A stretch of 64,000 nucleotides of DNA from Roseomonas elaeocarpi (GCF_042433915.1 NZ_JBHLUN010000010.1:124001-188000), one strand, 5' to 3'. Positions 45,620-53,719 are shown, numbered from the stretch's first letter. The notes: generated by a model not told the origin, from the letters alone. A program made the numbers and translations.

Positions 45620-46021
45620 TTAGCGCACCGGCACCATGTTCGCCGGCATCTGGCCCGGCGGGGTCGGCGCCGGCATCGGCGCCGGGGCGCCCGGCGCGCC
45701 CTGCAGGATCACGCCGCCGCCCATGTAGGCCGCGTTCACGTCACCCTGCGGCGCCATGCGCTCACCCCGCATGGCGCGACGCTCCATACGCTCGTGGCGC
45801 ATCGGGCGGCCGCGGTGCATCGGCCGCTCGGCCTGGGCCGAACCGCCCATCGGCATGGCGCCCTGGTTCATCGGGGCAGAGCTCATCGGCGCCGAGTTCA
45901 TCGGCATCTGGCTCTGAGGGGTCGGCGTGGCACCCTGCATCGGGCTGTTGGCCGAGGGCTGGGCAAAGGCAGGGGCCGCCATCAGGGCGGCTCCCATGGC
46001 AATCACGGCGAGCTTGCGCAT
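45620..46021 (-). CDS. Secreted Met/Pro-rich protein, unknown
   Basis: The 133-aa precursor has a clean signal peptide (MRKLAVIAMGAALMAAPAFAQ). The mature part is low-complexity: repeated PM pairs (QSQMPMNSAPMSSAPMNQGAMPMGG), a basic Met/His/Arg stretch (RPMHRGRPMRHERMERRAMRGERM) and a Pro/Ala/Met tail. Around 15 of about 113 mature residues are Met. Met-rich periplasmic segments often bind copper(I) or silver; that is inference and no copper gene is nearby. GGAGGA lies 10 nt before the ATG and a strong terminator follows, so it is an independent, probably well expressed gene. Confidence 0.7.
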   Translation of the reverse strand: MRKLAVIAMGAALMAAPAFAQPSANSPMQGATPTPQSQMPMNSAPMSSAPMNQGAMPMGGSAQAERPMHRGRPMRHERMERRAMRGERMAPQGDVNAAYMGGGVILQGAPGAPAPMPAPTPPGQMPANMVPVR

Positions 46022-46221
46022 CGTGCTGGTCCTCCAATGGCGACACTCAGATCCGCCCAGCTTGGCGGGTCCTGGGACACCTGTCGGAGCGAACGTGGCA
46101 GGCGATGGGCGGTTGCCTCTGCTTCTGAGCAGGTGACCGACACGTCATTCATGCTCCATCCGCAACGGTATGCGGGAAGAACGTCCTCCTCCTGCCCCTC
46201 CCGCGACATCTCCCTCCCGCC

Positions 46222-47157
46222 TCAGTGCGACGACAAGGCGTGGATCAGCACCGCCGCGGCCACCGACACGTTGAGGCTCTGCACCCGCCCCGAACCCGGC
46301 AGCGTCACCCGCGCGGCGCAGGCCCCGGCCGTCGCCTGGCCCAGCCCCCGCTCCTCATTGCCCAGCACCAGCGCGATTGGGCGGTCGTGCGGCAGGGCCT
46401 CGGGCGGCACGCCGTCATTCGCCACCGCCGCCACGGTCAGCACCTGCTTCGACATCTGCCACAGCGCGGCCGGCAGGTCTGGCGCGCCGTAAAGGCTCAG
46501 CGCCTCGAGCCCACCCTCGGCGGTGCGGAAGGCAGCCTCGCTCAGCCCCGCGCTGCGCGGGTCGTCGGACACCACCAGCCCGATGCAGCCGAAAAACGCC
46601 GCCGAGCGCGCGATGGCGCCGAGGTTGTGCGGGTTGCCCACGCCGTCCAGCACCGGCAGCACCGGCGCGCGCAGCAACGCCGGCGGCAGCGGCACCGGCA
46701 GGATCGGCACCCGGCGCGGGATGGCCACCGCCACGATGCCGCCGTGATGCGCGGTGCCGGCGATGCGCGACAGCTCCTCGGCGCCGACCTCGCGATACGG
46801 GCGGCGCAGCTGCGCCAGCCTGCCGCAGATCGCGCCGGCCTCGCCCCGCAGCTCGGGCATGTAGAACAGCCGCAGGATGTCGCCCGGACGTCGCGCGAAC
46901 AGCGCGTGCACCGCGGCGCGGCCGCAGATCCGGTCGGGCTCCGGCGGGCGCGGCGGGCGGAGCCCGGCCGGAGGCGCCCGGCGCACGGCATCCGGCGCCG
47001 CCGAGGCGCCACCCTCCGGCGCGGCCCCCTCCGGCGCAGCGGTGGCGCGTTCCTCGGGACGGCGTCCGGATTGGCGATCGGAAAGGCGCCCCGAGAGGCG
47101 CCCCGAACGCTGACCGGGTGGAAGGCGACCGAACGGCGGGCCGGAAGAATGAGACAC
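46222..47157 (-). CDS. TrmH (SpoU) family RNA 2'-O-methyltransferase, YfiF-like
   Basis: The protein has an N-terminal SpoU substrate-binding domain (ICGRAAVHALFARRPGDILRLFYMPE ... GTAHHGGIVAVAI) and a C-terminal SPOUT knot domain: LPVLDGVGNPHNLGAIARSAAFFG (motif 1), IALVLGNEERGLG (motif 2) and VTLPGSGRVQSLNVSVAAAVLIHAL (motif 3). It should transfer a methyl group from S-adenosylmethionine to a ribose in rRNA or tRNA; the exact site is not readable. I start at GTG 47157 with AAAGG 8 nt upstream; ATG 47211 is an alternative. Its first 65 residues are a low-complexity Arg/Gly/Ser leader with 12-nt repeats (SGRL SGRL). Confidence 0.82.
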   Translation of the reverse strand: MSHSSGPPFGRLPPGQRSGRLSGRLSDRQSGRRPEERATAAPEGAAPEGGASAAPDAVRRAPPAGLRPPRPPEPDRICGRAAVHALFARRPGDILRLFYMPELRGEAGAICGRLAQLRRPYREVGAEELSRIAGTAHHGGIVAVAIPRRVPILPVPLPPALLRAPVLPVLDGVGNPHNLGAIARSAAFFGCIGLVVSDDPRSAGLSEAAFRTAEGGLEALSLYGAPDLPAALWQMSKQVLTVAAVANDGVPPEALPHDRPIALVLGNEERGLGQATAGACAARVTLPGSGRVQSLNVSVAAAVLIHALSSH

Positions 47158-47293
47158 GGCCGGAACCTTTTTCCTGATGCGGGCGGCGGATGGCGCGACG
47201 CGCCCGCTCATGCCGGGGGGCGGGAAGGCTGGCAAGGCATTCCGGCCTCCAGATTGCCCTGCCCTGCCCCACGACCGCCCGGTGCGGCAGCCC

Positions 47294-48316
47294 TCAGGCC
47301 TCGGGCGGCAGGCCGAAGGCGTCGGGGTAGCCGAACAGCCCCACCGCACCGCCGGTGTGGAGGAACACCACGTTCTCGTCCGGCCGGAACCTGCCCTTGC
47401 CGACGAGGTCGATCAGCCCGGCCATGCCTTTGCCCGAGTAAACCGGGTCCAGCAGGATGCCTTCCTGTTCCGCCAGCAGCCGCACCGCCCGCACCATGCC
47501 CTCGGTCGGGATGCCGTAGCCCTGGCCCACGTAGTCGCAGTTGGCCACCACGTGCTCCGCCCGCACGATCCCGGGCAGGCCCAGGTGCTCCGCCGTGCGC
47601 TCGGCCAGCGCCAGCACGTTGGCTTCCTGCTTGTCGCGCGGGGCGCGCACGCCGATGCCCAGCACGGGAATGTTGCTGTTCAGCGCCACCAGCCCCGTCA
47701 CCAGCCCGGCCTGCGTCCCGGCGGAGCCGGTGGCATGCACCACGTGGTCGATGCGCAGGCCCATCTCGGCCGCCTGGTTCACCAGCTCCAGCGCCGCATT
47801 GACGTAGCCCAGCGCGCCCACGGGATTGGAGCCGCCGCCGGGGATGACGTAGGGCTTGCGGCCCGCCGCGCGCAGCTCACCGGCCAGCGCCTCCATCTCC
47901 GCCGCCATGTCGGCGCCGCCCGGACGGCGCGACACCGTGGCGCCGTGCAGCTTGTCGAGCAGCACGTTGCCCGACTGCGCGTAGGCCGCGTCGGTGTAGC
48001 CGGTGCGGTCTTCCAGCAGGATGTGGCAGAGGAGGCCCAGCTTCGCCGCGGCCGCCGCGGTCTGGCGCGCGTGGTTGCTCTGCGTGGCGCCCTGGGTGAT
48101 CACCGTGTCCGCGCCCTGCGCCAGCGCCTCGGCCATCAGGTATTCGAGCTTGCGCGTCTTGTTGCCGCCGGTGGCGAGGCCGGTGCAGTCGTCCCGCTTG
48201 ATCCACAGCTTCGGCCCGCCCCCGGGGCCGGCCAGGTGCCGGCTCAGCCGCTCCATCGGCTCGAGCGGCGTCGGCAGGTGACCCAGGCGGATGCGCGGAA
48301 AGCGGGCGAGGTTCAT
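47294..48316 (-). CDS. cuyA: PLP-dependent L-cysteate sulfo-lyase / D-cysteine desulfhydrase family enzyme
   Basis: The 340-aa fold-type II PLP enzyme carries LWIKRDDCTGLATGGNKTRKLEYLMAEA (PLP Lys in GGNKTRK), TQGATQSNHARQTAAAAAKLGL and the late HTGGAVGLFGYPDAF. The blocks LARFPRIRLGHLPTPLEPMERL, CHILLEDRTGYT and IPGGGSNPVGALGYVNAALELVNQA resemble what I recall of marine CuyA (L-cysteate to pyruvate, sulfite and ammonia) more than enterobacterial D-cysteine desulfhydrase. The call is from family memory, so either activity is possible. No sulfite exporter or oxidase lies beside it, which weakens the CuyA reading; an Ldh_2 gene is 4 kb away. Confidence 0.75.
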   Translation of the reverse strand: MNLARFPRIRLGHLPTPLEPMERLSRHLAGPGGGPKLWIKRDDCTGLATGGNKTRKLEYLMAEALAQGADTVITQGATQSNHARQTAAAAAKLGLLCHILLEDRTGYTDAAYAQSGNVLLDKLHGATVSRRPGGADMAAEMEALAGELRAAGRKPYVIPGGGSNPVGALGYVNAALELVNQAAEMGLRIDHVVHATGSAGTQAGLVTGLVALNSNIPVLGIGVRAPRDKQEANVLALAERTAEHLGLPGIVRAEHVVANCDYVGQGYGIPTEGMVRAVRLLAEQEGILLDPVYSGKGMAGLIDLVGKGRFRPDENVVFLHTGGAVGLFGYPDAFGLPPEA

Positions 48317-48449
48317 GGTTCTTGCGTCCTGGCGGTGTTGGTTTCCCCGCCAGGCAGGTTGCGTCCACCGCCGGACGATGGGAACCCCGTCACCGCATCA
48401 CCGCCGGGCGAGCGGGCCGCAAGCGCCCGACCGCCCGGGAAACGGTTGA

Positions 48450-48562
48450 GGCTCCGACGCGCCAGGCTCCGGGGTCCAGGCTGCGACGGTCGGGCTCCGA
48501 TGACCCGGGCCGTCCCCCAGCCCGCGCCCCCTGGCCCGCGCCCCCTGGCCCGCGCGCCCGGT
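48450..48562. repeat. Degenerate 14-nt tandem array behind the alkene reductase gene
   Basis: Eight consecutive units of 14 nt (first 15), starting ggctccgacgcgcca, ggctccggggtcca, ggctgcgacggtcg, ggctccgatgaccc, then gggccgtcccccag and three cccgcgccccctgg-type copies, two of them identical. It fills most of the gap between two minus-strand genes and starts 12 nt past the reductase stop codon. Confidence 0.75.
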
Positions 48563-48574
48563 CCGCCGCGCTCC

Positions 48575-49648
48575 TCAGGCCGCGCTCTGCTCCAGCGCCG
48601 GGTAGTCCACGTAGCCCTCGGGCCCGCCGCCATACATCGTTTCGCGGCGCAGCTCGTTCAGGGCCGCGCCGGAGCGCAGGCGCGCCGGCAGGTCGGGATT
48701 GGCGATGAACTTGACGCCGAAGGCGATGGCATCGGCCTCGCCGCGCTCCAGCGCCGCCGCGGACTGCTCCGTGGTGAAGCGCTCGTTGGCGACGAAGACG
48801 CCGCCGAACTCCCGCTTCAGCATCGGCGACAGGCTGTCCGGCCCCACGGCTTCCCGCGCGAACAGGAAGGCCAGCTTCCGGCGCCCGGCTTCGCGCGCCA
48901 CGTAGCGGAAGGTGCCCGCGAGGTCGCTGTCGCCCATGGAATGGCTGTCGCCGCGCGGCGCCAGGTGCAGCCCGACGCGATCGGCGCCCCAGACCGAGAC
49001 CGCCGCATCCACCGCCTCGAACATCAGCCGCGCGCGGTTCTCCACCGGACCACCATACTCGTCGGTGCGCCGGTTGGTGCTGTCCTGCAGGAACTGGTCG
49101 AGCAGGTAGCCGTTGGCGCCGTGCAGCTCCACGCCGTCGAAGCCGGCGCGTTGCGCGTTCTCGGCGGCGCGGCGGAAGTCGGCCACGATCCCGGCGATCT
49201 CCTCGGTGCGCAGCGCGCGCGGCACGGGATAGGGGCGCATCGGGCGCAGCAGGCTGACATGTCCTTCCGCCGCGACGGCGCTGGGCGCCACCGGCAGCTC
49301 GCCGCCCAGCAGCGAGGGATCGGAGATCCGTCCGACATGCCACAGCTGCGCCGAGATGCGCCCGCCCGCCGCGTGCACCGCGTCGGTGATGCGACGCCAG
49401 CCCTCGACCTGCGCCTCCGACCACAGGCCCGGCGTGCGCTCGTAGCCGACGGCGGATGGGCTGATCACCGTGGCCTCCGTCAGGATCAGCCCGGCCGAGG
49501 CGCGCTGCACGTAGTAGTCGCGCATCAGCTCGTTCGGCACGCGGTCCTCGCCGGTGCGGGCCCGCGTCAGCGGCGCCATCAGGATGCGGTTGGGCAGGTC
49601 CAGGTCGCCGATGCGGATCGGGTCGAAAAGCGTCGTCATCAGTGGCAT
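48575..49648 (-). CDS. Alkene reductase, Old Yellow Enzyme family
   Basis: The 357-aa FMN enzyme shows OYE blocks: LFDPIRIGDLDLPNRILMAPLTRAR (FMN), ISAQLWHVGRIS (His of the WHxGR site), FDGVELHGANGYLLDQFLQDSTNRRTDEYGGPVENR (HGAHGYL-type, NR...EYGG) and the final GGPEGYVDYP. It reduces activated C=C bonds of enones, nitroesters or similar with NADPH. ATG 49648 or 49639. It is divergent from a small ArsR-type regulator with an AT-rich operator-like region between, a pairing often seen for OYE detoxification genes. Confidence 0.88.
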   Translation of the reverse strand: MPLMTTLFDPIRIGDLDLPNRILMAPLTRARTGEDRVPNELMRDYYVQRASAGLILTEATVISPSAVGYERTPGLWSEAQVEGWRRITDAVHAAGGRISAQLWHVGRISDPSLLGGELPVAPSAVAAEGHVSLLRPMRPYPVPRALRTEEIAGIVADFRRAAENAQRAGFDGVELHGANGYLLDQFLQDSTNRRTDEYGGPVENRARLMFEAVDAAVSVWGADRVGLHLAPRGDSHSMGDSDLAGTFRYVAREAGRRKLAFLFAREAVGPDSLSPMLKREFGGVFVANERFTTEQSAAALERGEADAIAFGVKFIANPDLPARLRSGAALNELRRETMYGGGPEGYVDYPALEQSAA

Positions 49649-49720
49649 ATCCAGTGTCGCGGTCCGGGTGCCGGTTCCCGGCCTGTTGCGATGGGGAGTG
49701 CGAGGCGCGGCGGGCCTCGT

Positions 49721-49748
49721 TCGATACCCTTCGAACAATCGATATATG
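49721..49748. promoter_or_regulatory. AT-rich operator-like region between alkene reductase and ArsR genes
   Basis: A local AT-rich patch contains TCGAT, the palindrome TTCGAA (49730-49735) and ATCGAT (49738-49743) in 23 bp. It sits midway between the two divergent genes and is the likely binding site of the ArsR-type regulator and promoter for both. Confidence 0.5.
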
Positions 49749-49759
49749 AGGCCCCTCCC

Positions 49760-50068
49760 CTGACGCAAGACAGCTACCACCACCCGGAGATCGACACGGT
49801 CACCCTGCCCGAGGTGCTGCAGGCGCTGAGCGACCCCTTGCGCCTGCAGATCCTGCGCTCGCTGGTGGAGGACGGGGAAACCGGCTGGGGCGGCTTCGAG
49901 GTGCCGGTCGCCCCTTCCACGCTCAGCCACCACATGAAGGTGCTGCGCAACGCCGGCCTGATCCGCAACCGCCGCGAAGGGGTGCGCTGCGTGGTGTCGC
50001 TGCGGCCCGAGCTGCGCGAGCGCTTCCCGGGGCTGCTCGACACGGTGCTGAAGCTGGCCAAGGACTGA
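49760..50068 (+). CDS. ArsR-type HTH transcriptional regulator
   Basis: The about 102-aa protein has an ArsR winged helix: LPEVLQALSDPLRLQILRSLVEDGE, then APSTLSHHMKVLRNAGLIRNRREGVRCVVSLR (recognition helix STLSHHMKVLR). No Cys metal site is visible, so it is probably of the non-metal type. The start is unclear: homology-like sequence begins at YHHPEID (about 49775). A CTG at 49760 has GAGG 8 nt upstream; an ATG at 49691 is in frame but would place the AT-rich operator patch inside the gene. It is divergent from the alkene reductase. Confidence 0.75.
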   Translation: MTQDSYHHPEIDTVTLPEVLQALSDPLRLQILRSLVEDGETGWGGFEVPVAPSTLSHHMKVLRNAGLIRNRREGVRCVVSLRPELRERFPGLLDTVLKLAKD

Positions 50069-50146
50069 GGGGCGCGGTCAGTCCTGGCCTCCCGCCTCAG
50101 GCAACGCCTGGGCATCAGCCTTCCGGTCGCGTAAGGACGCCGCGCC

Positions 50147-50794
50147 ATGCCCGATCCGACCCAGCTCGCCCTGTTCTTCGCAGCCGCCCTCGTGCTCGCC
50201 ATCACGCCCGGCCCGGGCCTCTTCTACGTCGCCGCGCGCACCCTGGCCGGCGGCCGGGCGGAGGGCGTGGCTTCCAGCCTCGGCACCGGCCTGGGCGGCA
50301 CCGTCCACGTGCTGGCGGGCAGCCTGGGCGTGTCGGCGGTGGTTCTCGCGAGCGCGGAGCTCTTCACCGCGCTGAAGCTGGCCGGTGCCGCCTACCTGGT
50401 CTGGGTCGGCCTGCGCACCCTGCGTGCCGCCCGCCGCGACGCGGCCGCCGCGCTGCGCGGCGTGGCCTCGCCCCCGGTGGGCGCGCGGCGGGCCTTTCGC
50501 GAGGGCGTGCTGGTCGAGGCGCTGAACCCCAAGACCGCCGCCTTCTTCCTGGCCTTCGTACCGCAGTTCGTGGTGGCGGACGCAGCCCCCGTCGCGCTGC
50601 AGTTCGTGGTGCTGGGCTTCGTGTCGGTCGCGCTCAACACCCTGGCCGACATCGCCGTCGCCTTCGCGGCCGGCAACCTCCGCGACGGCGCGGCCGCCCG
50701 CCCCCGCCTGATCCGCCGACTGCGGGAAGCTTCGGGCGCGGCGATGATCGCGCTGGGCCTGGGCCTCGCGCTGGCGCGGCGCCCGGCGGGCTGA
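50147..50794 (+). CDS. LysE family amino-acid exporter
   Basis: This 215-aa protein has five to six helices with the LysE/RhtB pattern: FFAAALVLAITPGPGLFYVAARTLAGGRAEGVASSLGTGLGGTVHVLAGSLG at the N-terminus and FREGVLVEALNPKTAAFFLAFVPQFV in the middle. It should export amino acids or related small molecules by proton antiport. AAGGA lies 11 nt before the ATG. It is 78 nt after the ArsR gene on the same strand, possibly cotranscribed. Confidence 0.88.
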   Translation: MPDPTQLALFFAAALVLAITPGPGLFYVAARTLAGGRAEGVASSLGTGLGGTVHVLAGSLGVSAVVLASAELFTALKLAGAAYLVWVGLRTLRAARRDAAAALRGVASPPVGARRAFREGVLVEALNPKTAAFFLAFVPQFVVADAAPVALQFVVLGFVSVALNTLADIAVAFAAGNLRDGAAARPRLIRRLREASGAAMIALGLGLALARRPAG

Positions 50795-50996
50795 GGCGCC
50801 GCCGCCTTGGACGTCACCGGCTCACGCGCCGGGTGAGAGCCCCGTCACGGCCTGGATCGCGGCGGAGCGCCGCGGGACACCCTCGCGCGTGACCGAGGCG
50901 CCCGCCCCCCCCCCGCGCAAGGTGTGAACCGGCGCCTCGGTTCGGGGCGGGCGGTGCGGGTGCCGCCGCGACGGGCCATCCGCCCCCTGCCGGCCG

Positions 50997-52082
50997 TTAC
51001 CCCACCGCGGGCGCCTCGGCCTCCGCCGGCTTCTCGGCTCCCACGAAGCGCAGGTTCTGCTCGCGGATGCGCGCCCCGCTCTCGTCGTACAGGAAGGGCA
51101 GAAAGGCGTAGCGGCGCCCCTTCGTGACCGGCATCGCCTCGTGGAGGAGGGAGCACGAGAACACCACCGCCCCGCCAGTCGGCGCGCGGTAGGAACGCGG
51201 CCCGAACTCCGGGAAGCGCAGCTCGCCGCCCTCGAACTCCTCGGCATTCAGGTTCACCGTGACCGCGAAGCGGCGGTGCGCCGTGCCGCGCGTGGTGTTG
51301 TCGCGGTGCGCGCGAAAGAAGCCGCCCTCGCCCGCGTCGTAGCAGCTGACGATGAAGCGCTCGACCCGCGTGGCCTCGAACTGAAAGGCCTGGCGCAGCG
51401 CCGGGATCAGTCGCCTGGCCAAGCGTTCGCGCAGCGCGCCCAGCACCGTCTCGTCGCTGATGTTGTGGTCCGAGCGCCGCTTGAAGGAGCTGTCGTTGAC
51501 CGGCACCGTGCGCCCGTCCACCTCGCGCATGAAGCCGGAGCTCTGCGTGTCGCCGGTCTCGTAGAGCTCGATCATGCGGCGGCACAGCGCGGGCTCCAGC
51601 AGGCGCGGCAGCACCAGCACGGGGGCCGGCACCTCCGCCCCGGCATGCAGCGGCGCCGGCGGCAGCGTGGCCAGGAGGCGGAACACCTTCGGCGCCTCGC
51701 TGAAGGGACCGCCGAACACCACCCGGTGGAAGGGATCGGCCAGGATCGCGGCGCCCGTCGCGGGATCGCCGCCCAGCGCCCGCAGCGCAGCACCACCGGC
51801 ATCCGACAGCGCCCGGATGCCGGGGAGGCTGTCGGGCAGCCGGGTGCCGAGATCCTCGTGCCGCGGCGTCACCACGAACAGCAGCGCGTCCTGATCGTCC
51901 AGCCGCCGCCTTGCCGCGGCGAGCGCCGCCTGCGTCTCCGCCATGACCGCGGGGTCCGGGTTTTCGGGCAGGAACAGCAGCAGGGTCCAGCGGCCCGCCA
52001 CGGACGCCACGGTATAGGCCGGGTTCTGCGTGCCAGGGAGGGTGAGCGGGGGAAGCGGTTCCCCGAAGCCGACGATTGCCAT
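50997..52082 (-). CDS. Redoxin-like domain fused to 2OG-Fe(II) oxygenase (prolyl-hydroxylase type)
   Basis: Residues 1-140 resemble an AhpC/TSA redoxin (VGFGEPLPPLTLPG, WTLLLFLPENPDPAVMAE, LLFVVTPRHEDLGTRL), but where peroxiredoxins have the peroxidatic Cys (PxxxTPxC) this protein has LPENPDPAV, so it cannot act as a peroxidase. Residues about 175-340 are a prolyl 4-hydroxylase-like oxygenase: FIVSCYDAGEGGFFRAHRDNT (HxD), ELRFPEFGP, VVFSCSLLHEAMPVTKGRRYAFLPFLY (distal His and 2-oxoglutarate Arg). It should hydroxylate a peptide or small molecule using O2 and 2-oxoglutarate. The redoxin part may be a binding domain. Confidence 0.82.
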   Translation of the reverse strand: MAIVGFGEPLPPLTLPGTQNPAYTVASVAGRWTLLLFLPENPDPAVMAETQAALAAARRRLDDQDALLFVVTPRHEDLGTRLPDSLPGIRALSDAGGAALRALGGDPATGAAILADPFHRVVFGGPFSEAPKVFRLLATLPPAPLHAGAEVPAPVLVLPRLLEPALCRRMIELYETGDTQSSGFMREVDGRTVPVNDSSFKRRSDHNISDETVLGALRERLARRLIPALRQAFQFEATRVERFIVSCYDAGEGGFFRAHRDNTTRGTAHRRFAVTVNLNAEEFEGGELRFPEFGPRSYRAPTGGAVVFSCSLLHEAMPVTKGRRYAFLPFLYDESGARIREQNLRFVGAEKPAEAEAPAVG

Positions 52083-52250
52083 GGACAGAACGCTAGCATG
52101 GGCGCCTGAGTCGGCAACCACGCTCACGTAACGGCGTGCGGCGACAGCGAAGGCATGCGCCCTTCCGCGATCCCCTCCGACGCGGCCGGGACTGACCATG
52201 TCCTGCGCGGCGGTGCCGTCACCCTCTCCGCGCGATCACGCCGAGCCCGT

Positions 52251-52298
52251 CCCGCGCGGCTACGCCACGACCTTTCCCCGCGCGGCTACGCCACGACC
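52251..52298. repeat. 22-bp direct repeat carrying the Ldh stop codon
   Basis: The 22-nt sequence ccgcgcggctacgccacgac, with its flanking c on each side, occurs at 52251-52272 and 52277-52298, 26 nt apart. The copy at 52277 contains the TAG (minus strand) that ends the Ldh gene; the other puts a second TAG in another frame. A weaker third copy starts near 52228. Confidence 0.8.
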
Positions 52299-53299
52299 CG
52301 CCCGGCCAGCTCCTGCAACTGGTCGAGCAGCGGCCGGGGGATGTCCACGCCCTCCGCTTCGGCCCGGTGCTCGGCGTCCCAGCGGCGGTCGCCCGGCAGC
52401 CGCACGCCCTCGTCGCCGCCGATCGCCTCCACCAGCGCCTCGACCCGGTCCAGGAAGGCCGCCTGCCCGGCCATGGCCGCCGGGTCGATCGCCATGATCA
52501 CCTGCCCCAGCCGCGGCTGGTTACCGGCCTCGCGGAAGAAGCTGTCGGCCTCGAAGCTCAGCGCTGCGCCGGTCAGCGCCACCGACAGCAGCTCCACCAT
52601 CATCGCCAGCAACGCGCCCTTGGTGCCGCCCACCGCCAGCATCGTGCCCTCCAGGGCCATGTGCGGGTCGGTGGTGGGGTTGCCCTCGGCGTCCAGCGCC
52701 CAGCCCTCGGGGATCGGCTCGTTGTTCTGCGCCGCCTTGAGGATCTTGCCGCGCGCCACGCCGCTCAGCGCCAGGTCGATCACCAGCGGCGGCGCGTCGC
52801 GGCGCGGAAAGGCCGCGGCGATCGGGTTGGTGCCGAAGAGCGGCCGCTTGCCACCCGGCATCGGCATGGAGGCCGGGGCATGGGTGAAGGCCAGCGCCAC
52901 CAGCCCTTCGCGCGCCAGCCGCGCCACGGGCAAGCCCATGGCGCCGGCGTGGTTGCTGTTGGTGACGCCGGCGACGCTGATGCCGTGCTCCTTGGTGCGG
53001 AAGCCCGCCTCGGCCTCGGCGATCTCGAGCGCCGGGTAGGCCAGGCCGTTGCGGGCGTCGATCAGCACCGCGCCCCCGCGCTCGGCCACCCTGACCGGCT
53101 GGGCCTTGCCGTCCGCGCGCCCGGTACGCAGGAAGCCCGTGTACATCGGCACCCGCGACAGCCCGTGCCCGGCCTGCCCGGCGGCCTCCGCCCCCACCAG
53201 CGCGCGCGAGGTCGCGCCGGCCATGATGCCGCTGGCCCCGTGGTCGACCAGGGACTTGCGAACGAGGAGATGGGCTTGGGCGAGTGTGATGCGCGGCAT
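52286..53299 (-). CDS. Ldh_2 family oxidoreductase (malate/sulfolactate dehydrogenase type)
   Basis: The 337-aa NAD(P)-dependent enzyme belongs to the Ldh_2 (type 2 malate/lactate dehydrogenase) family: RITLAQAHLLVRKSLVDHG, GHGLSRVPMYTGFLRTGR, VAGVTNSNHAGAMGLPVARLAREGL and the KRPLFGTNPIAAAFPRRD nucleotide loop. Substrates in the family include malate, ureidoglycolate, delta-piperideine-2-carboxylate and (R)-sulfolactate (ComC). Since a cuyA-like gene is 4 kb away, sulfolactate is conceivable but unproved. The stop codon is part of a direct repeat. Confidence 0.85.
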   Translation of the reverse strand: MPRITLAQAHLLVRKSLVDHGASGIMAGATSRALVGAEAAGQAGHGLSRVPMYTGFLRTGRADGKAQPVRVAERGGAVLIDARNGLAYPALEIAEAEAGFRTKEHGISVAGVTNSNHAGAMGLPVARLAREGLVALAFTHAPASMPMPGGKRPLFGTNPIAAAFPRRDAPPLVIDLALSGVARGKILKAAQNNEPIPEGWALDAEGNPTTDPHMALEGTMLAVGGTKGALLAMMVELLSVALTGAALSFEADSFFREAGNQPRLGQVIMAIDPAAMAGQAAFLDRVEALVEAIGGDEGVRLPGDRRWDAEHRAEAEGVDIPRPLLDQLQELAGRVVA

Positions 53300-53494
53300 G
53301 GCGCGGAGGAGGAGCGCGCATGCTGCGCCGCGTCAAGCGCCGAGTTCCGGTGCCAGCCGCGACGCCGCAACAAGGGGCCGGGCGCAATGCCACCGAGGGG
53401 CCGCAATCCGGTGAAACGGCTGACACCTTCACGCGTGTATGTTTCCCCTGCCGACCCCGCCATCCCGGCAGGCGCCGGCGCTGGAGACACGGAG

Positions 53495-53695
53495 ATGATG
53501 CTGAAGCACTTGGCGAAGCGGCTTCTCGGCGTGCTGGCCCTGCTGCTTTTGGCCGGCTCGCTGTCGGGTTGCTATTATGGCCCTGGCTGGGGTCCCGGCT
53601 GGGGCGGAGGCGGCTACGGCTACGGTGGCCCGGGCTGGGCCGGTCCGCATGGCGGGCCCGGCGGTGGCTGGGGCGGGCACGGCGGCTGGCGCTGA
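53495..53695 (+). CDS. Small Gly/Trp/Tyr-rich lipoprotein
   Basis: A 66-aa precursor with a lipoprotein signal (KRLLGVLALLLLAGSLSGC, lipobox LSGC) leaves a 40-residue mature tail of Gly, Tyr, Trp, Pro and His (YYGPGWGPGWGGGGYGYGG and GGHGGWR). GGAG lies 8 nt before the ATG at 53495, and a terminator hairpin follows 25 nt after the stop, which supports it as a real gene. Such tails are seen in small envelope lipoproteins; function unknown. Confidence 0.72.
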   Translation: MMLKHLAKRLLGVLALLLLAGSLSGCYYGPGWGPGWGGGGYGYGGPGWAGPHGGPGGGWGGHGGWR

Positions 53696-53719
53696 GCCGG
53701 GCCGCAAAGCTCCACCGAA

